Source: Cornus controversa (lineage: Eukaryota; Streptophyta; Magnoliopsida; Cornales; Cornaceae). Taken from it: a stretch of DNA of 64,000 nucleotides. The DNA lies in NCBI GenBank assembly GCA_026545225.1, contig CM048845.1, forward strand, positions 1,873,001 to 1,937,000, written 5' to 3'. Below the pieces are notes generated by a model. That model did not search any database and had not been told where the DNA came from. It saw nothing but the letters and a program-made list of their open reading frames with translations. Both the position numbers and the translations under genes were made by a program. Below, one piece after another: positions 23,494-34,086 of the stretch (positions are counted from its first letter, which is position 1; each line of letters starts with the position of its first letter).

Positions 23494-25125
23494 ATGAATT
23501 CAAGGTCCGTTATCAGTGTCTACTATTCGGTGTTTGCACCTATAATTTCACAAACTTCTGTCAGGTCAAATGCCACGTGGGGCGTCGATATGTTGACCAA
23601 TCGCCACGTCTTTGGTGTGGGAGGACTATATGTATCCTCATTTCATTGGGTGGTGCATATTCCCTCCACATTTTGCCTCAAATCCTTTTCAACTTCTGTG
23701 AATGGAAGTTGGAGGGGATTTCAATTACGTTGGTTACTTTACGACGCATTTCTTGATCTCCATTGTGGCTATTCAATTTGTGAGGTTTTACTCTTTAATC
23801 ATATCATCTTTTATCTTGGTGTAGTTAAAGTTGCATTGCCTCGTTCGGAGGTTGAGGCCTGTATGAAAACCTTCAGAAGCAAATCTTTGATTCTTCTGGA
23901 CCCAAAGACCCTCAAAGCCATCTCCAGAAGTGCTTCCATGGTTAGTAAGATGAGTTTGCCAATGACCACCAGCCAAAAGGAAAAACCATTTTCTAATAAA
24001 AAAAAAGCAATCGTGGTTTCTCTCCAGGAGAAGCACATTCAAGAAGAGTTAGCGGAGTGGAAGTCTCTGAAAGAACTGTTTGCAGTTTGGGCTGAGTAAG
24101 TGGGTCTGATTCCCAAGGTCCCCAGAGTGCCTACCAGGCCTTCTACATCTTTTGGCATATCTGTTGTGGCCAGCCCTACTCCTCTTTCGCCTATTGAGAG
24201 GAGTTCTGGTACATCTGGCTCTTCTTCTAAGTTGATTGAGGCGTTGGTTCCCAAGATGACCAAGGCTGATGGGACTCCTATTTCATTCGAGGATTCTCTT
24301 CTTGATGACCAGGCGTCCCTCAAGGCTTACATTAAAGGAATGCGGCCTCCCAAGGAGGCTCAAAGGTTAAATGAGATGTCTCTCGGTATTCTGTTGGAAT
24401 CCTATCTGAACATAGTCCTACAGGTAATTTTTTGAATTTCTTATATAATCTTCTTTATTTACCTTTTGGACTAACACTTTCTGTCTTTAGAACATGTTTA
24501 GGATGGTGGCCATATGCCGGGCAGTCAAGTAAGGGGCGAACAAGGTGAAGAAGGATACAAGCCTTAGACTAAGGTTTGAGACCAATCTAAAGGCCACCAT
24601 GTTAAAGGTGGCAAAGGAAAAGACCAAGTCCAAGGCCTTCCCAAAGGAGTTTGAGAGGAACAAGGACTTCTATGAAAGCTTCAGAAGGAGAAGGAAGATG
24701 TTGAGTTTGATAAGGCAGCCGCTGAGTCAAAAGTCCTCAAATCCAAGCTTAACATCAAGTCTTTGCTCGAGCAAATTCATAAACTTGAGTCTAGTTCTAG
24801 GGCTATGTTCTCGAGGTTGTCTAGAATAGTACAACTCCAAAATGCTGAAGCCTACATGACTAGTTTTTAGGATGTGACTGTTGAAGCCTATGTTCGTGCA
24901 TATCCAGGTGATCCCGATCAATACGACTTGGAGAGGAGTATCCTAAATCAAGACTTTAAGGATCCATAAATTAGTGACATAGAGTGAGATCTTCTTAAGG
25001 TTTTGAAGTCTTCCGATACATCGTCCTCTGAAGGTGATCGTTTTGCTAACCCTTCTAGCACGATTGATCTAACTTAAGACAAAACTACGTCTTCGCCTGA
25101 ATGGGATGTCACCAATGCTTTTTAA
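23494..25125 (+). pseudogene. Antisense ORF of the Tat gypsy element, spliced, decayed
   Basis: The plus-strand reading from 23494 continues to the intron with one in-frame TAA at 24097. A consensus GT-AG intron fits 24426-24490 (CAG then GTAATTTT, ending TCTTTAG). Downstream exon sequence follows in pieces to a stop at 25125, with further stops near 24530, 24868, 24967 and 25074. The second half is lysine- and glutamate-rich and likely helical, preceded by a Ser/Pro-rich segment (residues about 205-245). The arrangement and character resemble the 'putative gypsy type transposon' proteins (Transposase_28-like) encoded by Tat elements; that match is from memory of the family. Function is unknown. 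The stretch 55503-55770 carries a second copy of its beginning. Confidence 0.6.
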
Positions 25126-25320
25126 TTCTATTTTCTATGTGTTTTTCTGTACATACCCCTCTTCGAAGGGGTTTATGTATTTCAAATGTACCACTTTTTG
25201 AACTATTGTTTGCCGTGATTTTCCTTGTCTATTCTGAATTATTCCCTTTGGCTAATCATACTAGAGTCATTTTTATCAACTGAATAACATTAAACTAATC
25301 ATTTTTTAATCATTGTAATT

Positions 25321-25970
25321 CATTTGAAGCCATTCGACTGATCGTGCCTAAGCCATTTGATGACATTTAATCGATCATGTCTTAGCCATCTCAATTCAAT
25401 TCGAGGTATTTGGTTGATCGTGCTTTAGTCTTTTCAATTCATTTGAAGGTATTTGGCTGATCGTGTCTTACCCTTTTCAATTTACTTGAAGGTGTTTAAC
25501 TGATCATTCCGTAGGCTTTTCAATTTACTTGAAGGCGTTCAGCTGATCGTGCCTTAACTTTTTTAATTTACTTGAAGGCGTTCAGCTAATCGTGCTTTAG
25601 TCTTTTCAATTTACTTTAAAGCATTCGATTGATTTTGCCTTAGCCTTTTTGATTTACTTGAAGGCGTTCAACCGATCGTGCCTTAGCCATCTCAGTTCAT
25701 TTGAAGGTATTTGACTTATTATGTTTTAGCCCTTGCGATTTACTTGAAGGCGTTCAGATGATCGTGCCTTAGACCTATCAATTTACTTGAAGGCGTTCGA
25801 CTGTTCTTGCCTTAGCTATTTTAGGTCATTTGAAGGTGTTCCACTGACCATGCCTTAGCCTTTTCAGTTCATTTGAACTCGTTCGACAGATTCTTCCTTA
25901 GCCTTTTTAGTTCATTTGAAGGCATTTGGCTAATAATGCCCTAGCCTTTTCAGTTCATTTGAAGTCATTC
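25321..25970. repeat. 43-bp minisatellite, about 15 copies
   Basis: The consensus unit starts ACTTGAAGGCGTTCAGCTGA and continues with TCGTGCCTTAGCCTTTTCAATTT. About fifteen units were counted, most 43 bp, with several substitutions each; the second unit is shorter. The array lies between the integrase end of gypsy-1 and its antisense ORF. Confidence 0.92.
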
Positions 25971-26079
25971 TCGTTCCTTTATATAATTAGGTAAGAATGA
26001 AAAACTAACTTAACTAGACAAACTATTTATAACTCAAAAAAATTCACTTTATTATAAATAGTAATCATGGAGCCTACAC

Positions 26080-29000
26080 ATAGTACCTTTTTAAATGTAC
26101 TGCATTCTAAGGTTTTTTAACCATTGCTCCATCCCCTTGTATCTTGTGGACCTTTATGCCTTTTTTCCAATTTCTTCTATAATTTCATTGTGTCCTTCCC
26201 AATTTGCAGTGAGATTGCCGACGTTTAGCTCCTTGGTGTTCTCAGTGACCTTTCGTAGAACCTAGTCCCCCTATTAGAAGGTTCTATGTTTACCTTCTTG
26301 TTGTAACTGTGTTTTATTGTTTGCTAGTAAGAAACCAAATGATTTTGAGATACTTTCCTTCACTCTTCTAGTAAATCCAGATTCTGTTCGATCTATTAGT
26401 CATTTATATTTTCTTCAAATTCTTTTGATCTGAGCGTTAGGACCTTAAGTTCGGTCGGTATGACCGCTTTTGTTCCATAGCTTAGATTGAAGAAGCTTTC
26501 TTCGATCGGGCATCTTAGGGTCATCTGATAGGCCCATAGTATATTAGGAAATTCTTCAAGCCACCATCCCTTTTGGTCTTCTACTTCTTTCGAAGGCTAG
26601 CGAAGATGGTCTTGTTGGTGTTATCTGCTTGCTCGTTCTCTTATGGGTATGATCTGAATGAAAACTTCTAGTTTATTCTATTCTTTTTGAAGAACTTCTA
26701 AACAGACCGATTTTCCATAGTTTTTCAACTGTCTATGATAATTGCTATTGGCAGTCCAAAATGACAGATGATATTGTTCCACACGAACCTCTTTACTTGG
26801 GAGTATGTGATGGAGGCGTATACTTCAACTTCGACTTATTTGGTGAAATAGTTTATTGTTAGCTAGCCATCACGTTGACATCGCCTAGGGTTGACGTAGT
26901 ATATTTGCGTACCTTTGACACTTGTCACATCTACCGTGTGCCTAGCTACATCCCAAGCCATGTATGGCTAGAACTATCATTGTGCCAGTGCTTTGTGAGC
27001 TAAAGATCTCCCCCCTGCGTGGTTGCCGTAGACTCCGTCATATATCCTCTTTAATACTTCACCCACTTCTATTGTCATCAAGCATCTTAGGTATGGTCTA
27101 GAAAATGACCTTCTGTACAGTTGATCATTGAGTATGACATATTTTGTAGAACAGATTAATTCTAAGTTTCCTTGCTTCCTCTTTCTAGCTTGGGAGGGTT
27201 CCGTCATTGAGATAGGACATAATTGGGTCCATCCAAATTGGTTCCCTCAGGATAGTCAACAACTGGTGGGGCTTCACTGTGCTTAGCTCACTAATGATCT
27301 CCATTATCGTTATTCTAGTTAAAGAATCATCTACATAGGACACTAATCATGCCAGCCAGTCTGCCTCCTCGTTTAGTTCCCTTAGGAAGTAAATGAAGGT
27401 AATTCACTCAAACCTTTCTGCTTCTTTGCTCACCACTTCTCAACAAGTGTTCATTCTTTCATCTTTAGCATGATACTCACAGTTGACCTGTTTAATTATC
27501 AACTGAGAATCACTGAAAGCTATTAGATTTTTTACCTAAAGGCTTTTGCTGTCCGTAAACCTGTGATAAGGGCTTCGTATTTTGCCTCATCATTCGATGC
27601 CTGGAATTGTAGTTTGATTGCATAGTAGAGTCTCATCCCATTAGGAGTTCTAATTTCAATCCTAATTATGGCCCCCATCTATCCTACAGATCCGCCCACA
27701 TATATCTCCCATATGGGTGTTGTTAGCTCATAACAGGAAGTCTGCCAATACCTGACCCTTTTTCGCTGTTCGAATCTAATGTCAAAGGATTCGATCTCCA
27801 TGGCCCATTTCAACCTTCTCCCGGACGTGCCTAGTTTATTAAGGATAGTTCTCAATGGGAGCGTTATTGGTACTAGTATCGTGTGGGATTCAAAATAATG
27901 CCTCAACTTCTTCTTTGCTTGTACTAGGGCTAGGATAAGCTTTTTTGCCTTCAGATATCTGTGCTCGGTGTCAGTCATGTCTTACTGGTGTAGAACATTA
28001 GAGAATTCTTTTTCTAATCTTCTCTGACCAATGTCGCACTTGTTAACGTTCGACACACGGCTAGGTATAAGTAGAGAAGCTCTGCATTCTCGGGACCGAC
28101 AGGATTGGTGGATCACCCATGTACTCTTTTAACATTCTCAACATTTTGGACTGCTCTTCTCCCCATGCATCCTTTTCCCTTTTTCTGATGGCATCAAAGA
28201 AGGGTTTGCATCTGTATAAAAGGTGAGAGATGATTATACTTAGAGTCGATATTCTTCCAGTCAGGACTTGTACATCTTTGTGAGTCTTAGGATCTAGATT
28301 CGGAATGATGATTATAGCCTGCATGGGACTTGCCTCTATTCTGGATAAGTTAACCATATGCTCGAGGAATTGGCCAAATGATACTCTGAATGAGCATTTT
28401 AGTGGATTCAGCCTCATGTTGTGCTTCTTTAAGGTGTCAAAGACTTCTTGGAGGTGCTTCAAGCAGATTTCCTTTTTCAAGCTTTTGACCATCATATCGT
28501 CTATGTAAGACTCAACTGTTCGACCATTCTATTTGTCAAAAATTCTATTGATCAGTTATTAATTGGTTACCCTTGCATTCTTCAGACCAAATGACATGAC
28601 TTTGTAATAGTAGGTTTTTCCTTCGGGAATGAATGAGGTATTCTCATTATTCTCGGGATTCATTAAGATCTGGTTATAACCTGAGTATGAGTCGAGGAAT
28701 GTCAACTGGTCATAACCTGTTGTAGCATCCACCATCTGATCGATCTTCGAGAGTGGATAGCAATCTTTAGTACAAACTTTGTTCAGGTTGGTGAAGTCGA
28801 TGCATACTTGCCATTTTCCATTCTTTTTCCTAACTACCACCACATTGAACAGCCAATCTGGGTATTTTACCTCTATAATGAACCTAACATGCATCTAGGA
28901 GTCTTTTTACTTCCTCCACTGTTATCTTGATTCTCTCTGGTGCAAACCTCTTTGTTTTTGTTTTACTAAAAGGAAAGTTGAATCCACATTCAAGGTGTGG

Positions 29001-29200
29001 CTTATGATGGAAGGATCAATCCCTGGTATGTCCAGATGGCTCCATGCAAACACGTCCATGTTCTTTATAAGAAATTCGGTCAGTTTTAACTTCTCTTCTG
29101 ATGATTGGAGTGATCCGATCTGAGTGATGCGCTCATGATCTATTTCATCGAGTCACATGGTTTCCAATGGTTCTACAGATAGTACGGCTTCCTCATCTGC
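26080..29200 (-). pseudogene. gypsy-1 pol remnant (RT, RNase H, integrase)
   Basis: Reverse transcriptase motifs occur at 28559-28894 (WQVCIDFTNLNKVC, LDSYSGYNQI, MSFGLKNA), but the catalytic aspartate box region near 28500 is broken by stops. The RT tail and connection are at 28061-28495 (NPLKCSF). RNase H is near 27679-27978 (LRTILNKLGTSGR). A second RNase H-like part is at about 27480-27660. The integrase zinc region is at 26977-27207, the core at about 26400-26976, and the C-terminal part (NWEG region) at about 26080-26260. Many stops and frameshifts are present. Confidence 0.85.
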
Positions 29201-29251
29201 ATCTGGTGCAATAGTCTTCTGTACTTGCTATTGCGAATTTTATCTTCGGTA

Positions 29252-29610
29252 TAGTAAGCGGCCTCGATGCCCTTCAGAGCCGCCATCTTACAACCCAGAT
29301 TCAAAATGATTGGGTTGAAGTGATGGCTGTAGATGAAGAAGGCGTGAACGGCACCAAGCTCTCCGAGGAACATCTGGCCCATCGTCTTCGGCTCCATGAT
29401 CGTGAATGTAGTGGAGGCCTTGATGGACATGTTGATGCCGTTGTGCTCGCCAAACTCATGGCATTCATTGGCCAATGCCGCTGCCAGATCTACCTATGCC
29501 TCTGGTACCATTCCCACTAATTTTTTGGCAACCAACTCACTATGGGCATTATCGGAGATCGGTCGTTTCTTCCTATAGAAAACAACAATATGGTTCCCTC
29601 TTTCTGCCAT
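29252..29610 (-). pseudogene. MGL pseudogene: 5' part of exon 1 only
   Basis: From the ATG at 29610 the reading follows MGL exon 1 in one frame through GEHNGINMSI, YSHHFNPI and MAALKGIEAAYYT, ending near the codon equal to residue about 109 of MGL2. A TAG replaces the tryptophan codon of the PAAWVD motif (near 29489-29495). It has the extra N-terminal codons seen only in MGL3. The key YSR motif has become YSH. Everything downstream (PLP lysine, intron, exon 2) is missing where gypsy-1 begins at 29251. A downstream ATG permits a short gypsy-MGL fusion reading (29173-29475), which is unlikely to be meaningful. Confidence 0.93.
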
Positions 29611-29642
29611 TAGTGTTAGATATGTAATTGTCTATCTATATG

Positions 29643-29686
<44 letters not shown>

Positions 29687-29800
29687 AGAATAAGAAGAAA
29701 GGAGAGGGGTTTGGAAGCTTATATAAAGAGATATATAAAGTGGAGTTTGAGGTGAATTGATTTGGTTGAGAGCGAGGTTTATATAGATTTGTGAGCTTGT
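29611..29800 (-). promoter_or_regulatory. Relic MGL promoter with expanded microsatellites
   Basis: The TATA box (plus 29778-29786) and leader are conserved with the intact genes. The leader carries a TA run and then about fourteen GA units (about 29639-29686), longer than in MGL1 or MGL2. Confidence 0.75.
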
Positions 29801-30912
29801 GAGGTGGATGCAGCTATGAAGAAATGGTGGTAAGTCGGGTTTGACCATAGCAATTTTGTATGTAAAAGAAATTGGTGTCATTTTGCATAAATTATACAAG
29901 TATTAATTTTGCAGCAGAACCATAATTACAATCGTTGCTTTTATTTTTGGAAAGGCTAGGTTCATTGTACCAAACACAATGGAGGAGTGTGAATGCGGCT
30001 GAACACTGTGATTGATTTATTTATGATTATTTATTGAGCAGTACTACATAACTTGAATGTGTATCTCGAATATGATGTGACAATATAAAAAAGACATAAA
30101 TATCATCTACTTTTTTGATACATATTACACTTTTCATAAGTTTTAATATTTTATCAAACTAAATGTATTCCATTAAAAGAGGAAGTAAGAACATCAATCA
30201 AATTGGGTTTAAGAACAATAATCAAATTCGGTTCCTCTCTCTCATTTTCTTTTTATATATTCGATTATATATGCATATATTTTCTTTTGCACTCTCTCAA
30301 CTTCTCTCTATCTTTATTAAGTCTTTCTTTAAAATTCAACTATAATTGAAAGTACCAAATCAAAATAAAATTATAAAAAACTTTAAGTACATTATGTGTT
30401 TATTTAATTATTCATACATGTAGATAGTGGAGAAAATTAGAATTTTTATTCAAGAGAAATAGTTCCAAGCTTATGTTAAATAAATTATGAAATTTTTTTT
30501 TGAAGTTTCTTGTCTTAATTATTTGAAGATTTAATTTAAAAGATCTTTTAAAGGAAGATACAGGCATAAAATTTAATTTGAATTGTACGTTATTGAATTA
30601 TGTTAGGATTTGGATTCTATTATGATAAGTTTAATTTGCTATTTTTTCTCTTTTTCTTTTCTGTATTCTCTCAAAATAATACTTTTAAAATATAGAAAGT
30701 TGCCAAATAATTAGCCACCTAATGCCAAATAATTAGTCACCTAATTCGAGATACTAATTTATGAATTATATTCATGATGTTTAGCATTTTGCTTATTTAT
30801 TTTAACTAATGACAATAGCAAAGGTCTTCCTATACTCCTCAACGTCACGTGATCTTGTGATTTAAACGGTATTATTATTGCTTTATTTTTATTTTTATTT
30901 TTATGTCCTTTT
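29801..30912. other. 5' flank of the MGL pseudogene, no gene
   Basis: AT-rich sequence with the conserved TCACGTGA motif at 30845-30852 and the neighbouring ACGGTATTATTATTG phrase of the other MGL copies. Intervening sequence absent from MGL1 (about 29900-30830) implies an insertion of unknown type. Confidence 0.55.
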
Positions 30913-31718
30913 AGGTTATGTTTGGTATGCAAGAATGGAATGAGAATGACAATGAAAATGGAATGAAATATGGTCATTCTTATTTTATTGTTAGGTTGCA
31001 AAAATGACAATATGTAGGAATTAAATGAATTTCAAATTGAATTATTTGAAATACCCCTATCTATGACGAATAAATTAAACTAACAAAATAAAATTCTTCT
31101 ATAATTTTTTAAAAAGAAATAGTGGTGTTGGTGGAAGACGGCAGCGGTGGTAGTGGAAGGCGGCAATTGTGGTGTTGGTGGAAAGTGGCGACGATGGTGA
31201 TGGAAGGCAGCAGTTGTGGTGTTGGTGAAAGGTGGTGGTGGTGGTGGAAGGCAGTGGCGGTGGTGGAAATGATGAAATTCGGTGGTGGTGGAAAGTAACA
31301 GTGGTTTATATGTTGGTCGTGGAAGGTTGCGATGGTAGTAGAAGGCAGTGGAGGTGGTGGAAGGTAGTGATGATGGTGGAAAGCGGTGACAATGGTGGTG
31401 GTGGTAGAGGGCGGGATTGGTAGTGGAAGGTAATGGAGGTGGCAACAGCAGTGGTGGAAGGCGATAGTGGTGTAAGTAGTGGTGGGAGAGGTGGTGAAAG
31501 GCAATGGAGGTGTAGGTGGTGATGTGGTGAATAGCTTATTGGGAATTAACAACAATTTTTTTTAATCTTCCTTGAAAATGGAATGGTCATTCTATAGGTT
31601 TAGTTATGGAATGAATTTTCATTACAAGGGAATGCTCATTCCAACCTTAAAATCCATACCAAACAAATAAATGATTAGAATGGACATTCCATTCCATTCC
31701 ATTCCATTTCTGCGACAC
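30913..31718. mobile_element. MITE-like foldback element with internal minisatellite
   Basis: It starts GGTTATGTTTGGTATGCA, followed by an AATGG-rich arm. Complementary ATTCC-rich sequence and ATACCAAACA lie near 31560-31718, including five ATTCC units. The ends resemble the better-preserved MITE at 45322-45952. The right end is rearranged and no target duplication was found. Confidence 0.5.
31115..31530. repeat. GGT/GGA-rich degenerate minisatellite
   Basis: About 410 bases of GGTGGTGGAAGGC-type units of roughly 24-27 bp. The opposite strand reads as Pro/His/Thr-rich peptide in more than one frame, which is expected of the repeat and is not evidence of a gene. Confidence 0.85.
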
Positions 31719-32550
31719 GCAACATTATAACACACCTGTTGTACAAGTGAGCATTATATGGCTCTGCATTGTTACTCTTTGTAAAATATTTATGTTGGGA
31801 ACCTAGTTGGTTGTAGTCCCTACCGTTCACTAAAAATATTAGTTATTTGCAACCCCAACTATCTCGATGACATTGGACGAGATGAAATTAATAAATTTTA
31901 TATTATTATTATGCAAATTCTTGTCCAAGACTTTGGATAAAAATAATTTTTTTTATAGAGTAGTAATATTTTTTTGAGGAAAGAGTATTAGATTAGGAAT
32001 AGACATTCGATGAGTTGGGCATAACACGTCATTGGTACGTCCAAATAATAAAATATACTATTTCAAATTATGATTAGAGAGTCTATTTAAGGTTTGTTGA
32101 CAAATGCACTCAACGCATGCTCAAATGAATCACTTAAATTCATTCAAGAGAGCGTTTATCTGGCTTCCCCTTTGGTACTCTCTCTTCATAGAGAGTACTA
32201 TTTTCCTTTTTAATACTACCATGAATAATGTTATGACAATTTTTTCATATGGTCTACTTTGAATAGTTGTGCATGTAACAATCTTTTTATTTAGTTTCTT
32301 TATATTTTATTTTTGGTAAGTAAATGCGCTCCAATTTCGTTTATTTAAGGAGATAATTAAGTTGTGAATCTTATTATGGCCCATGCCTCAGTTAATGAAT
32401 AAGCCTTAACACTTAAAATATTTTTATTGACTCATGATATAAAAATTAACTCACTCAAGAGGCCAACTATAGAAACTGACTATAAATGATTTAGGATAAT
32501 TTTTATTTGACTTTTTTTTTATTGAATTTTCTCTAGGTGCAAGTTTATTA
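31719..32550. repeat. Distal 5' flank of the MGL pseudogene block
   Basis: Part of 31730-31860 matches 59890-60010 upstream of MGL3 (phrase GGTTGTAGTCCCT). 32350-32550 matches 19725-19920 upstream of MGL1 (phrase CATGCCTCAGTTAATGAA). This shows that the fragment is the end of a once larger duplicated block. Confidence 0.7.
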
Positions 32551-32866
32551 TGTAATGACTTCTGTGGGAGGATGTTGATAGGTGGGAGGCACTAAACGAG
32601 CTACCACACTAGTTGGCTACATGTATCATGATTTCACATCGCTTGCAAAGAGTTTTAAAGCTGTGATGGTTGTGAACTCATCAAAACTCCACAGTTAACT
32701 ATGATTATGCTAGAGTAGTATTAGGATGGGTAACCTCTTGGAAAGTCTTTGGTTTGGGAGAGTTAGAGTCTAACTGGAAGTGTGCTAATGAGGAGATTGG
32801 GCCTCCAAGGAGGTGGATTGTGACGACCTTTGTGGGTGTGTGTGATGTAGGCATGATGGGAGTCAG
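32551..32866 (+). mobile_element. Cassandra-like TRIM with 5S rRNA-like sequence, partial
   Basis: The LTR begins TGTAATGACTTCTGTGGG at 32551. It contains a stretch homologous to the 3' two-thirds of plant 5S rRNA (32676-32751). Further on come AACTGGAAGTGTGC, a diverged primer-site/internal region, and a purine tract AGGAGGTGGAT. A second LTR start, TGTGACGACC, is at 32819; it is soon cut and followed by another internal-type phrase (CAGAACTTAGCCAGAAGTGTG). Cassandra elements are defined by 5S-derived LTRs. The copy is decayed and rearranged. Confidence 0.85.
32676..32751 (+). pseudogene. 5S rRNA-derived segment inside the Cassandra LTR
   Basis: Phrases TCAAAACTCCACAGTTAA, AGAGTAGTATTAGGATGGG and TAACCTCTTGGAAAGTC follow the order of plant 5S rRNA positions about 35-110, including the internal polymerase III control region. 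The 5' third of 5S is not recognisable, so it is not a 5S gene. Confidence 0.88.
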
Positions 32867-34086
32867 AACTTAGCCAGAAGTGTGCCCAACGTAGCAGAAT
32901 CATTCTCGATTAGAAAAGACCCAATAAGCAAAATCCTATAACTTTATATGATGTATATTTTTGTAATTGACAAACTTTAGTATCAAAACTAAACATAATC
33001 TAGTTATATTATTTGAGTTATATTCTTGTCATTGATTATGTAATTAAAGTGTCAGAGTGAGCATGATGTTCTATACCAACCATGAAAGGCTTATTCAAAG
33101 GGCGAAGCTTGAATATTCGAAAAAGTCTTCAATGTTCTAAACAAGGATTCGATCGATTGAAGTTTTGAGATGGTTCTGAGTGTATGAGGACATCGTTGAT
33201 CACATTTGAGAGTCACGTAGTCCAGGTAAAGTGATGAAAACACATATATTTCAAACCAGACGGTTCTGACCTTGAATAGAAGGGCTTTTTAGTAAATTGC
33301 TTAAATATTGAAGGTTAGACGGGTCCAGCTCAAATATTGAAGAGGTCTCAGGATGTTGATTTTTGATAGACAAAAGTTTGGACCGGTCCAAGAATAGGTT
33401 GGACCGGTCCATGCTTGTACTCTGGCAAAAATTGTCCTGTAGTCTTGTTTCAACCCAAATTTGACCCTGAACTTTCCAAAAACACTAGAACTTGTTTCCT
33501 ATTAGTTTTTAACTTGTTTTTTTAAAGAAAAATTAGAATTTTTAATCTCTTTAAAAATCTCATATGGTTTCTTTCTCATCAAGCTTTCAATAGAATAAAA
33601 ATTCATATTCTATAGAGAGAAAGTATTGTGATATTTTTCTAGCAAAATTTTTTTTCCTCAATTCTTTGTTTATATTTTTGAGAGCATACACATATTCACT
33701 AAGTGATTTAGGGTGTCTCTCTTTGCTTGATTAACGGTTCGAAGACTGTATTGAAGATTTCTTCGTGATCAAGTTACTGGATTGGTTTATTCTACAACTA
33801 TTTGTTGGTGAGGAAGGAGAAAAAGATCGTGCTACGAAGGGGACATAATACTTGCTGAGTATTCGTGTTTTTCCAATTACCTTTCTGAGAGGATTTTGAC
33901 ATTAGCCAGGAATCTGCAGTAGTTGGATGAGGTAGTCACAATTGTAAGCCTGAAGTGTTCTACATCAAGTTCTTGTCAAAGTAGAGTGGGTGTGAGTCTA
34001 GGACAAATTATGTTCTACTTTGCATCTGGGTGTGATTTTTTTAGATCTGGGATTTTCATGTATATCTGGTGCATTTGATGTTATTC
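32867..34086. repeat. Probable LTR fragment of unknown (possibly copia SIRE-like) element
   Basis: No protein is encoded. The stretch has a CTATAGAGAG region, pyrimidine-rich leader-like sequence and two GGACCGGTCC palindromes (33373-33403). The end near 34080 directly abuts truncated gypsy-2 integrase. The LTR identification is an inference from texture and position. Confidence 0.35.

Larger units (their letters stand above)
23160..29251 (-). mobile_element. Ty3/gypsy element of Tat type, 5'-truncated (gypsy-1)
   Basis: Minus-strand pol remnants (26080-29200) run reverse transcriptase, RNase H, second RNase H-like, integrase. They are followed by a minisatellite region (25321-25970) and an opposite-strand ORF (23494-25125). 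An antisense ORF and a tandem-repeat-bearing region between integrase and the 3' LTR are known features of the Tat lineage. The 5' LTR, gag and protease are missing: at 29251 the element is fused to the MGL pseudogene. The left end near 23160 is placed where similarity to the MGL2 block stops. No 3' LTR was clearly delimited. Confidence 0.8.

Noticed and set aside
25321..25970. Regular 43-bp repeats resembling a CRISPR array
   Set aside because: Units are directly adjacent with no unique spacers, they are diverged, and the DNA is nuclear plant DNA.
31080..31555. Pro/His/Thr-rich minus-strand readings of 121-148 codons
   Set aside because: Produced by a degenerate GGT/GGA minisatellite that is open in more than one frame; no coding signature.
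32676..32751. Possible functional 5S rRNA gene
   Set aside because: The 5' third is missing, it carries many substitutions and it lies within a TRIM LTR.
33373..33403. Two GGACCGGTCC palindromes considered as a transcription-factor operator pair
   Set aside because: They lie in probable LTR sequence with no nearby gene, and such palindromes are seen in plant LTRs; no support for an operator.
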